A stretch of 64,000 bases of DNA from Anagrus nilaparvatae. Lineage: Eukaryota; Arthropoda; Insecta; Hymenoptera; Mymaridae. The notes below the pieces were generated by a model. The model was not told the DNA's origin, did no database searches, and was given only the letters and a program-made list of their open reading frames with translations. Position 1 is the stretch's first letter, and each line of letters opens with the position of its first letter. Positions 13,601-26,300 of the stretch are shown in pieces. The stretch is taken from assembly GCA_022575985.1 (NCBI GenBank), contig JAKSXM010000238.1, positions 10,620,001 to 10,684,000 on the forward strand, in the 5' to 3' direction. Both the position numbers and the translations under genes were made by a program.

Positions 13601-14045
13601 AAAGTGTTTTTTATTTTTTGATGGTAGAAGTTTTTAGACAAAAATTTTCAACGATTTTGAGTGGTTCCAACCCAGTTGGTCCCAAGTAGAACAGAAGGGT
13701 TTCAGAAATCAGCCAAAAATATTTTTCTCGAAAGTACAACTACAAATAAATACTTTCGACCATCTTTCTAGGTCAAATTCTTGATTTCTGGCAGCAGTTT
13801 TTTCTTGCAACCAAATACTTATGCTGTCGTTAAAAATAATTTCTTTTTAGGTGCTTATAGGAAAGTTACCAGGCAAGATTCTGAGATCCTAAATTTGATT
13901 CGTTACGTGAATTCACGAGAAATTGCATTTTTCATCATTATGCCTTTCAGATTAAATAAAAAAAATAAAAAAAATGTGGAGGTGCTTAAGTGATGTTTTA
14001 AACTACCAAAAAAATCTGTATATTACACTAATTTGAGCTCCAGAT
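10607..14045. other. Gene-free AT-rich sequence
   Basis: Several open frames of 60-75 codons occur here, but their peptides are dominated by Phe, Ile, Asn and Lys with no motif. A moderately GC-rich patch near 10840-10930 (ACCGAGAGTCGGGAG) could be regulatory. I see no RNA gene, transposon end or exon that I can support. Confidence 0.45.
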
Positions 14046-14047
14046 CG

Positions 14048-15845
14048 AAAAATGTTATATACCTTTTTGGTTCCTCATTGAGGAACCATTGTGATCGGTC
14101 AAAATTTTTTTTTTGATTTTTTGGTATATAAGCACGTTTTGAGACCTCAGCAAACTAAAAAACCGGTTTTTAAAAAAAGTCTGTATGTGTGTATGTGTGT
14201 GTGTACGTACGTACGTTCGTACGTATGTAATCGCTGATATTTCACAAACATTATGGAATTAAGACCTAATTTTTTTTTCAAAAATTTTTTCACCAAAAAA
14301 GCTCGAGGTACTTTTTTTTTTTTTTAATTTGGATGTAATACCTCATTTATTTCCACAAAAGTACTTATATTTGAAAGTATGGTTTTCACATGATATCTCG
14401 AATCGGATACTTAATTTTCTGAAATTTTTTTTTCTAAAATTTTTTTCACAAAAAAATACAAAAAATACCAATTTTTTTTTTCTTTTTGGACGTAGTACCT
14501 AATTTATTTCCATGGAAGTACTAGTTTTAAGAACCTTGTTTATTGTAATTTTTTGGATCTGATACTTCATTTTTTCAAAATTTTTTTTGTCAAAATTAAA
14601 AAAAAGGAAAAATAAAAAAAACTGCAATATTTTATTTTTTTTTTGGTGTAATACCTCATTTAATTCTATGAAAGTACTAATATCTGAAAATATTTTAACT
14701 AGTGATATTTCAAAACCATTATCGAATTAAGACCTAATTTTCTTTTCCAAACATTTTTTTATCAAAAAATCTCAAACTGCTTTTTTTTTTTTTTAATTTG
14801 GATGTAATACCTCATTTATTCCCATGAAAGTACTTGTATTTGAAAGTATGGTTTTCACATGATATCTCAAATCGGATACTTAATTTTCTGAAAATTTTTT
14901 TCCTAAAATTTTTTTCACAAAAAAATACAAAAAATACCAATTTTTTTTTTCTTTTTGGACGTAGTACCTAATTTATTTCCATGGAAGTACTAGTTTTAGA
15001 AATATCGTTTATTGTAATTTTTTGGACCTAATACTTAATTTTTTTTAAATTTTTTTGTCGCCAAAAAATACAAAAACGCCAAAATTTTTTTTATTTTAGA
15101 ACGTAATACTTAATTTTTTCCTATGAAAGTACGAATATCTAGAATTATCGTTTGTAAAGGATTTCTCCATCTGATACATAATTTTTCGAAATTTTTTTTT
15201 TTTAATTTTTACATAAAATAATTAAAAAAATACCATAATTTTTTTTCTTTTTGGACGTTGTACCTCATTTTTTTCCATGAAAGTACTGATATCTAGAAGT
15301 ATCGTTTTTACTCGATATCTCGAATCTTATAATTTATTTATTGAAAATTTTTTTCTTAAAATTTTTTTCACCAAAAAATACAAAAAATACCAATTTTTTT
15401 TTTCTTTATGGACGCAGTACTTAATTTTTTCCTATGAAAGTACGAATATCTAGAATTATCGTTTGTAAAGGATTTCTCCATCTGATACATAATTTTTCGA
15501 AATTTTTTTTTTTTTTAATTTTTTACATAAAATAATTAAAAAAATAGCATAATTTTTTTTCTTTTTGGACGTAGTACCTCATTTTTTTTCCATGAAAGTA
15601 CTAATATGTAGAATTATCTTTTTAACTAGATATAAACAATCTGATACCTAAATTTTTTTCGAAATTTTCTTTTAAAATTTTTCACATAAAAAAGTTAAAA
15701 AAATATCTTTTTATTGATGTTTGAAAATCAGGAGAAAATTTGGCACAATTATACTAATATTTTAATTTTTTATTAGGTAAAATAGAATATTGACAACATT
15801 TTGTTATTGCTAATGAGGAACCATAGTGCCAATTACTTGGCAGGG
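14048..15845. repeat. Tandem array of about nine 155-bp units
   Basis: A unit containing GGACGTAGTACCTCATTT, then CCATGAAAGTACTAATATCT, then a poly-T/poly-A tract, recurs near 14328, 14489, 14645, 14798, 14957, 15097, 15251, 15409 and 15567, a spacing of about 140-160 bp. Units are diverged. The array is preceded by the palindrome GGTTCCTCATTGAGGAACC (about 14070) and a GT/ACGT microsatellite (14187-14230). It is followed by a related GAGGAACCATAGTGCC segment at about 15811, so the whole may be one transposable element with internal repeats. Confidence 0.8.
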
Positions 15846-15849
15846 TATT

Positions 15850-17008
15850 TTTGAACGAACCAACGGGACAAATCCTTTAACATTTCCTAATGTTTAATTA
15901 TTATGGGAGCATTGGGTTAAATGGACAATTCCATTTACAGAGATATTCTCATTTGATAAAACCCAAAAGTCTACATTTTAACATTCTATGTATAATTAAA
16001 TATTTATTTTATCTAAAATAATATTTTTATCAAATCTGAAATTTTTAGAAATATGCTTGAATACTTTTATTTTTTTATGTTTACAAATATTTATCGTCAA
16101 CTAATAGGTTGATTCTTATATTTTTATAATATTTTTTTTTATTATTGGCTAATACGGACAATTGAGAGACTTAAATGAAAAGCTAAAAAATTTATCACAT
16201 TGAACTTAAAAATAAGTTCCTGGATTACTTTGGCAATGGTAATTTGATAGTAATTTAAAAATAGTATATTTATGGATTAAGTCCAGAAGAGAGATAAAGA
16301 ATAAATAAAGACAAGAGCTGCACAAAATTTGCGGTACGTTAGTATGGCAAGAAAACACGTCTTTGCCAGACTCGTAGCGGCCGGAAAATACGTACTTTTG
16401 GGCCACTGACTAAAAAATATTTTTTTTTGATCTGGAGTTTTAAGATTAACGTATCCCACAAATTTTTTTTTTAAGGATGAAAATATTTTATAAAGCAAGA
16501 AATCTAAGCATAAGTAGAAGAAAATCGATCCTCCGTAGAGATGAAAAACGTGATTTATCGCGTATACGCAGTCAAAATCAAATTTTGAACCTTAGAATTG
16601 AATTGTGCGGAAATTTCTTATATGCGGAAAGATAAAAGGTAAATATTTTTCAAAATTTTGAAGCAATACATAAGAATATTTTGAATCAATTTACCAAAGG
16701 AAGCCAAAAACGCAAAAATTGCTGCCAAATATCAAGAACTCGACCAAGAAAGCTAAAGTGACTGTAGTTATAGTACTTATTTTTAGTTATATTTTAGAAA
16801 TCAAATTTTTTAGTACGATTTCCACAACCCTTCATCTCAACTTGGGCCCAGTTGGGGTGAACTACCTCATTTAAAAAATCAAATAATAACAAAGTTTTTT
16901 AAATTAAAACTTGCATGGAAAAAAAATTAGTTATTACGTTAAAAAAGGAAAAAAGCAATGGTGGTTTTTTTATTTTTTCATACAGGAAACCAAAAGTTGA
17001 ACACGAAT
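15850..17008. other. Intergenic, nothing recognised
   Basis: No coding exon, RNA gene or paired terminal repeat was found. Overlapping short frames at 16206-16498 on the minus strand have no recognisable motif. Confidence 0.45.
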
Positions 17009-17016
17009 ATTATCAT

Positions 17017-17307
17017 CGTGGACGCTAGATGAAAGGACCCCAAGCATAATATGGTTTCAGGTTATAAATTGAGGAAAATTTGAAATTGATATTAAAATTA
17101 TATTTTTGCCTTAGATAAAAAATTTTGAGTGCACGTAGTTTGAAATTTTTTTTACGATTATTTAATTAAATAATGCCTATATTAATTACTGAGGCTAAAT
17201 AATTGAGCCAGAACCAATTTTTCAGATCCTATTTTACATGCATAAGAATTTGATTTAGCCTCACTTAAATAATACGGTACTTGGGGTCCATTCATCTAGC
17301 GTCCATG
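17017..17307. mobile_element. MITE with 8-bp target duplication
   Basis: A 291-bp non-coding element. The left end reads CGTGGACGCTAGATGAAAGG and the right end is the inverse of CATGGACGCTAGATGAATGG. Pairing continues through CCCCAAG, giving terminal inverted repeats of about 28 bp. Both sides carry the same 8-bp sequence ATTATCAT (17009-17016 and 17308-17315). An 8-bp duplication fits the hAT or P superfamily. It lies just beyond the stop codon of the odorant receptor gene, probably in or next to its 3' UTR. Confidence 0.85.
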
Positions 17308-17349
17308 ATTATCATTAACCCTTCCGATTAATTAAAGCGGTTTTAATTA

Positions 17350-20300
17350 TTATTCCGTAAAATTTGAAATAATGCTATTTCCAATACTTGATGTTGATTC
17401 AGACATCAGAAACAAAGTTCTCAAAGTGAAAAAATAGGTTATAATTGTTTTTATGAGCTAAAAGTATAAATAAAATTTATATAATAAATATAAAATTAAA
17501 AAAATTAATAAATTATTATGTAGTTACCTTGGAATAAGTTTGAAAATTTATATCAACCCGATAAAAATTAATTACCAAAGGTTTTGCGGTTCTCATCAAG
17601 ATGATACAAATCATTTTTTGAGTTTTAATCGAAGTGGTGTACCAGTCAGAATCTAATCTAAATATTCAAATAAAAAGAAACATGATTTATTATCAATTTT
17701 CCCTTATCATAAGTTTTGGGTCGAGTTATATTAACAAGTTTATGTAATTTATGATTAGATGAATAATAATGAATGGATTTATTTTTTTTTAATATGGAAC
17801 ATTTTATAGGCAGAGGAAATACTTCAAGCATGTCATTTGGGAGGGGGTTCAAATGGACTTATAATATTTTCAATTTGAGGACTTAGAAAAGTCCGGGTTT
17901 AGGGACGAAGAATAATTTGAGTTTAGGAACTTAGAATAATTTAAGTTAAATAATTTCGATTAAGGGGTATAGAGTTTTATGGATTTTAGGAGCTAAAAAT
18001 TACTTTTTTTTTTTTGTTTAAAATTATAAAGGGCTTAAAATTATAAAAGCTTCAAGATTCAAAATATAAAATTAAACATGTTCCATGTTCGTTAGTTGTG
18101 AGTTCACAAACCGATTGTAATTTTATTTTTTTTAAAGATGCAATTAATTTATTATATATATTCTTATATATGAGTCATTCTGGATACCGTGTCATGGCCT
18201 TGCCAGGTCAGGTCTTCTGATCGGGCTGATTTTTTCACCACTTTTTTATGTATACAAAATATGTTTCCTGTGAAATTTTTAGCCCTCTAGGCACTCAGGA
18301 ACCCGAGTTATACCCAAAAGAAGCTTTTTAAATTTCTTCGGTTTTTTCAAAAAAAAAATTTTTTTTTTTTAATTTTTAAAAATTGACTAGATGATTTAAC
18401 GCCATCCTAAACCCAGATTTGTTGGTAAAACAGGACACCTAACTAACCTTTATATGTCGGTAATAAACAATTATATTTTAATTTAACCTAAACTTGTAAA
18501 CAATTATGCATAGAAATAAAATTATGATGTTATTTATTTTGGTGATTAAATTATTTTTGATAACGTTTAACATTATAATATGATAAGTGTAAATTAATAA
18601 GTACTTTAAATTTGAAAAAAAATTAATACGCTCATATGGTAAATGAAAAATTACAGACTCGGTTTAGGATTGGTTTAGGATGGCGTTAAAAAATAAGGTA
18701 CCCAGACATAAAAAGTTGTAAAATTTCCCGCTGAATCCGAATTTGAGGTCAGTTTTTTTAAATTTTGCCCCTGGGCGGCTCAAACTGCTTTTTTCGGCTT
18801 AGAGCGGGAGATTTTGAACTGCCCAAACTCAACAACTTTTATAAGGCTCAAACCTGGATAGAATTGGTCTAAATACTATATACTTTGATGTGGTAAATGT
18901 CGCTGGGTGGTTATATTATGCTCTTTCACGGTATCCAGAATGACTCATATATATATAGAAAAACTTGAAGAAAGAACTAGCATGAAATAAATATCATTAT
19001 TAGTTTTAACTTTTACTCTTATGAATGATCGACTGTTTTCACAATTCCAAATAAAATTTTTCATCATTAAATAATTCAAAATTATAAGATATTTCAATTT
19101 TATATGAAAATTTTTATTTGGACGTACTAGGTACATAAAATTTGTGTACACTGAAAAAAAATTGCAAATGACTTGAAACGTAAAGAAAATTAAAAAAAAA
19201 ACATATTTTATCTTCTTTTTTCAAAAAATTTCTTAAATCTCATCTTACCAAAATACGCATATCCCAAGTAAGCGGGAAAAAATTTTTTTTATAATTTTTT
19301 TCACGTTTCAAGTCATTTGCAATCGTTTGACGAGATAAAAAATTCCGCTAGCTACAAGCGGAATTTCGCTTGCGGCAAACAAAATTATTCCGCTTGCCGC
19401 AAGCGGATTTCTTTTTCAGTGCACGATACTTACATTGTTAAGTATAAATTTTCATTAGCATTTAAAATACGTTGAGATTGAGCAAAGAAACAAAATATAT
19501 GAAAAATAGTAGCAATTATAACAGCTACAAATTTGAAAAATTGGTACATACTTCCATCTCTGCCAAACATCTGGAAACAAAATTATTTTAAATAACATTA
19601 AATAATTAATTCTATAACTAAGTTACATACAGCGATACCACAAATGCTTGTCATTGAACTACCTAAGATAAAGAGAATTGCACTGACTAATTTTAAATAT
19701 TTGTTTGATTTATCGTGAAATCTGAAATGAATAAATAAATATTAAAAGGCACCTACAAAAGAAACTTCTAAGATTTCAAATATTAAAATTATTTTAATTT
19801 TCCATGTGCACTGAAATATAAAAAAATAGTTGTAGCGATAGTTACTTAAATCAAAAAAAAAATGGTATACTTTTTAAATATTTTAAAATAATAATAAAAT
19901 CTATAAAAAGTAAGTTTTTGTAACAAGAAATTTGAGTTTATAGATGAATTTTATTTTCTATTCAAACTAGTAGTTTATTTTTTGCAAGATTTTTTTCACC
20001 CGTAGAAAAATATGATTTACGTTTTTACGTCTGATCAGCTCTATTAGGTTGCTATGTTTAAATTTTGTTTGAATTTTCAAGTTTTGCTTAAAAATTCAAG
20101 CAATTGAAGAGATTTTTTAATCTTAGCAACCGACACTGAGAAATTTAAGAGAAAAATTTTACACGTTGTAAAAAAAACTGGCCTCGAATTCCCTATGCTA
20201 AAGGAATCGGAAAATTCACTTTCCTTCTTACAATGAAAAGAAATTCCGTTTTCTGCAAGCAAAATTCCGCTTGTTGCTACCAAAATGTCTGAAGTTGCCC

Positions 20301-23300
20301 ATTATTTATCATAATTTGTTTATTCAAATCAATATTTAAAGGCTATATCTGTAAATAATGAACAACTCCGGGTAATTAATATTTTTAAATAATTTTTTAA
20401 TTATATATTTTAATATGCATTGAATTTTTAATATAAGAATTTATTAATTTTTACGAAATAAATAAATTAAGTAGATCACCCACTTGATTTTTCGTTCTTG
20501 CTTATTGTTTTCAGTGAAAAATAAATTTTTAAATTAGAATGAAGTTCATTCATGCATTATGAAAATGACTTATTGTATTAATGAACTCAGAATTATTGAC
20601 AAGTAAATAATTAAAAAATTTAGTTAAGGAAGTATATATTTACATTCTGTAGTAAGAGACTGTCATAGGAAACTTATTTTTTAATGCTGACTGTGAATGC
20701 AGAGATAAAATATGACAGATATAATTATATAATATATATAGTACATATTTTTGTTAATTTTTTCACAAATAATTTTTTTTTTTAATTATTTTTACATTTC
20801 AAGCCATTTGCAATCGTTTGAATAAAAAAAAATCCGCAAGCGATTTTTTTTTTCAGTGTATAGTGAATTTGAGGAGAATAACTTTTACAGTGTATGGTTA
20901 AACAGGATTATAGCTGATTAATTTAAAGAAACCGTTATTTAAATTAAACATTTAAATAAGCTAAAAATAAATTTCTTTTCCAACATGCATCTAAATTATC
21001 GTTAAAAGAATTTTTAAAAAAGAGCCCTGAACTATTTATTAGTTTATAAACAATTAATACTTTTTCTAAACTTAATTATATTATTAGAGTAATTAAATAT
21101 TTTCAATATTCTAATCCATAAACATCGGTTAATATAAAAATAAGTATACTAACTCTAGAACTTTTTGATGTTGTTTTATGAATTCAATTAATTTTTCATG
21201 TTTTTCATCTTGCGAATACAAATCACAAAAGCTTTCTTCGAAACTATATCTGCAAATAAATATTAATAAATTAACTAATTAAAATAAAATTCATGTTTTC
21301 ATTAATTATTTTATGCCCTCCCGGGCGTAAAACTCGTCCGTAAAGAACTTTCTGCACTCGTTCTACGCCTAGGTAGGCAAAAAATATTGTAAGCACCATG
21401 AGCGAAATACTTTAGACACTAGCATGAACACTTACGCTAAAAACTTTTACGCCCTTGATACTTAATATACTGAGATATAATTCTAATAAATTAAGTTACT
21501 AAATTACTACTTGGTTTAAGTATTAAGGTTGCAGGTCGTACCCGAGGGAAAAAAAATCGATTTTTTGTTTTTGGTTTTTTTGGGTTCGAAAATATCTTAA
21601 GAATATGGAGAAAAAAAATTTTATAATGATATCTTGATAACTAAGGCTTATAGAAGATTAAGCGAGACACCGCGAAAGAGACACCGCGAAAGGTGTAAGA
21701 TACAGTATTCTAAACTTTAAATGGGTTTTTCTCGAAACAACGTTTTTCGATTTGTGTACACGATAACTCAAAAAATAATACTAGAAAATTTTTTAAAGAT
21801 ATTTTTAAATAACTGATACAATGCCCAATTTTAAAAACATAAAAATTTAGTAGTATGGTATTTATTTTAAGAGAAAATATGTTTTGTAAAAACATTTTTT
21901 ATAAAATTGTAAAGTATTATAAATTTTTAGCCTTGATAATGAAGACTCAAAGTCTTCGAAACGTGGGCAATTTATTTAAAAAATAAAGGAAATAATTGTT
22001 AGCTCAAAAATAAAATATTTTTATTTAATATAGAAAATATTATTTATGTATAAGAAATTATTACTGTAAAATTTTTATCAATCCTTCATAATGCTGTGCT
22101 AAACTTGCAACCAAACAATCAAACGCGCTAACGATGAACACAATAATTACGCAAAAATATATTGAAACCAGGTAAACTAAATAGAAATATTTTTTTTCGT
22201 CGATGAATAATTCAATTACAAGTAAAGATAATCTAGGCCTCGGAGTATTCAGAGGAATTAGAATATCCATGATTGGAGATATTAGTGGAGTTAGTATAAA
22301 CGAAAATGCTCCAGTCCAAGTTACAGCTGAAAATGTAGAATAAGAAATGACAAAAATATAAAACACATTATTATTTGGACTTTAACTTACTCAAATATAC
22401 AAGACACATTATTTTTCCTAATTTAGATGATTTAATTAAAATACTGCATTTATCGAAATCGTCTTGATACTTTATCCAGTATTCATTGACATCGTCCAAG
22501 ATATATTTTAACTATTAAAAAATGAATCTTAATTATTATTTAATTTTCAGAGAAAATTTTATAAAAATAAACTCTGTTGGAATGTGGCGCTCTATCACAT
22601 CTTCTTTATACTTTATAATAAGAAGAGTCGCGGACTCTTCAGTGCTTGTAAGCATTATTTTAATTTATTTGTGTGTCTCGCTCAAATATTTTCTAAATAT
22701 ATATTATTATTATTGTTGTTTTCATTGACCTGTACTGAGCGTAATTTTTAAAAGAACGATATATAGAAATAATTAACATTAAATATTAAATAGACCGTAG
22801 ACCCGCAACCGGTCATTCCTTTTATTTCACATATAGAGAGCAAATGGCTGTAGTATCTCGCATGTGATAAAATAGGCTTTGTTCTCTATATAAGAAAAAC
22901 TAAAGGCGTAATACTCCAGCGTCTGTGGCACATACCAACCAACACACTCAGCCACACTGAGGAGATTTATGTGTTGGTGATGATCGATACGCTGAAGGTA
23001 CCTTCTGTACCTACATTAACAATTTCGTATTATTAAAAAATAATTTTTAAATGAATTTTAAAAAAATTATATAATGTTGCCGCTTGATATGTCTTAATAA
23101 AAAAATGGATGTAATTTAAATATTGGAATGATTGCGGTATTTTAGATAAAAAATTTCACCATAGAGAGCTAACTCAAACTAATACAGTGCTAGCTAGATT
23201 CTATATAACTATAAAAGATCATAAAATAGGGTTTCCGGGTCGGCCTATTACATCGGGTGTAAATAGTACAGTATATCTTGTAGCAAAATATCTTAACCAA

Positions 23301-26300
23301 TTTTTATCTCTAAGCTGTGCTCCCCCAAAATCACGTATAAAAAATAGCTTAGAATTATGTAAGAAAATAAATAATTTAAGTATAGTGGATGACTATATCT
23401 TATTATCGTTTGATGTAAAATCGCTTTTTACTAATATTTCTAAAGAACTCGTAATATCAAGTCTAGATCGGAGATATGATGAAATTAGGCGCCGTTGTCC
23501 ATTACCTTTTGATCAAGTAATTGAAACAGTTAAATTTATATTTAATAAAATTTTTTTTGTACTTAACGGTCAAGTTTACCAACAGATCTTAGGATCTCCT
23601 ATGGGATCTCCCATTTCTCCCCTTGTCGCTGATTTAGTTATGGACTCACTAGAAACAGAATGTTTAGCTTCGTTAGATTTTACACCTCTTTTCTATTATA
23701 GATATGTTGATGACATATTACTCTGTATTCCTAAAAATAAGGTGCATTATACTTTAGAAATATTTAATGGCTTTGATAACAAATTACAATTTACACATGA
23801 AGTTGAATGTAATAATAGTATAAATTTCCTAGACGTAACATTAATTAGAGATCAAAACAAAAAAATTATTACTAATTGGTATCTTAAACCTACATTTTCG
23901 GGTCGTATACTAAATTTTAAATCAAACCATCCCATACACCAAAAAACTGCTATGGTTTATAATCTTGTTGATAAAGCGATACAACTGTCCGATTCACAAT
24001 TTCATGAAAAAAATCTAAGCCTAGTCAAATCTATATTGCTACTAAATAATTACCCGGTAGAATTTATAAATAAACGTGTCAAAAAACGTCAGAATACTAT
24101 TAACCAAAGCGGCATAATTGCGCGACGTGATATACGTACACAAATTTATACAAAACAGCTAAAATTAAAAATTCCATTAAAAGTACACAGTTTCGATAAA
24201 ATTATACGCTTTATGAAACAGTTTAAAATCTTACCAATTACCTACATCAAGGATAATCTTTCACATATTATTACTAATAATAAGGATAAAATACCAATAT
24301 TAGGCAGACCTAACAGTGTATATATACTAAAATGTAGTAAATGCCGAGCTTCATACGTCGGTGAAACGAAAAAAGCGTTAAGATATCGCGTCAATAAACA
24401 TAGACGGGACGTACGTAATAATTGTGATGCTGTAGTACCGAACCGTTGTAAGAATGGCCGTATAATGGATTGGAAACAAGCTACTATTTTAGACATTGAA
24501 CCTATTTGGAGGAAACGGTTAATTTCCGAAAATACGCATATACACCAACAGGATAAACCGGTAAATAAAAAAAGTAATGAAAACAAATTACATAGATCAT
24601 ATGAAATATTATTTGAAAAAATGCCCCGGTTATAACAATTTAAAATTCCTTAAAGTATTTGGTTCTAACGATAATACAATATATATACTAATTGTTAAAT
24701 ATATTAATAAAATATAATAAATATACATATCCAATAATAATTGTAACCATTTTTTTTTTTTTTTTTTTTTTTTTGGGCCCCTTCAAGAAGGGGCCTTTTT
24801 CGTAGGACGAGGAGAATGCATTTACGCATACCATACACGCGTACTGTATGGTTATGTGGGACTCAACCTCAAATTTGTATCTGGGGTTGCCCAGATATAC
24901 ACAATTGAGGAATTACAATACCCACTAAACTCCCCACCCTCCTGCATTTATGACAATATCATAGAATCCGGACCGGGACTCCCTGTTTAGGTATTACTTC
25001 GGTCCGGAAACAATGCAGCCCAGGCATTTCTTCGCCATACCCTGTCAATAAAGGAGGAGATTTTCCTACGAGAGGAAACCTTCCTCCTTTTTTCCAATCA
25101 GTGTCGCCCGTACGTACTCTGCCACACTGTACCAGTTAGCGGCACTGCGCAGCATTTCCGGGACGACTACTTCCGGCCTCCATTCATCGAAGGGCGGACG
25201 CCCTTCAGCGAAGCGAGGACACCCAAAAAAGGTGTGCTCAGCGGTATCCAGCTCGCCCGGGCAATGCAAGCATTCCGGAGATGTCACCTTGCTCCACTTG
25301 AAAACCATTTTTTTACCATATACTGATTATTAATTAAAACGCTTTCAGAAATATATCATGTGCATTATCTGTTAAGGATTCAATTATAAAAAAATTATAT
25401 ACATATAAAAAAATTATATAAATTATAATTATAAAAATTACGTAAAATTATCAATAATTATAGTAAAGAAATTTTTTAATGAAAAAACAATATAAAAATA
25501 TACACTTTAAATTTGAATTTCTAAATTTTTGTAATAAATTATAAATGCTCTTTATAATAATATTAAAATAAAATAAGATTCCAGATATAAAAAATATGTT
25601 TTTCCAAAAACATACATTAAAAATGTGAACTCTTCAAAAATATACGTGAAAAATAACGTGCATAGATTTTACTTTAAATATCAAATAGACTAAAGAAACC
25701 ACGCCTACGATAAGCTGTGTATTGTCTGTGTACTTAAATCTGCAAGATGATGTTAATATAATCAAGTACACTGTAATCTTTAGACTATAATACTATTAAA
25801 TAAATAAGAAAAAGCGACAGTTTTACATAACAAAAAACCGTGTATATTTAAAATCTAAATAGTATATTTTTACCCATGGCCACAAAAGTAAAGAATGGCC
25901 CAAATTGCACGTAAATGGTAAACTGCGATTTGGGGCATACTTTTTTTGTGGCCAAGGACAAAACATAATTTTTCTTAAAAATATTGTAACGCAATGCTTT
26001 GTAAAGGGAAGTCAGTTGAACACCAGACTCTCTTGAAGATGAATGCGTAACTTACACGTACATCTTCAATTTTTTTAAATTGGTAAATTATAATACACTT
26101 GTAAAAAATATGTAAAATTATTAGGTACATAATTATATTTTATTGGTTTTAGCTTGATAAGGTCGACATATTGATCGACGAAACGTCGCAAATAGATAAA
26201 TAAATTTTTATTTAAAAATTTGATTTGCATAATTTTTTCCATTTGGTCAAACAATTCCTACTTAATCATAACATATCGAGATAGGGCAATATAATTTAAT

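Noticed and set aside
14048..15845. CRISPR-like array
   Set aside because: Units are about 155 bp and diverged throughout, with no short identical repeat and unique spacer pattern; the window is eukaryotic.
22957..23000. CTGAGGA as a hammerhead ribozyme core
   Set aside because: No GAAAC box with a closing stem II follows; the CTGAG is already paired in a different hairpin.
24242..24586. 114-codon minus-strand frame opposite the retroelement
   Set aside because: It is a shadow of the Penelope-like reverse transcriptase frame.
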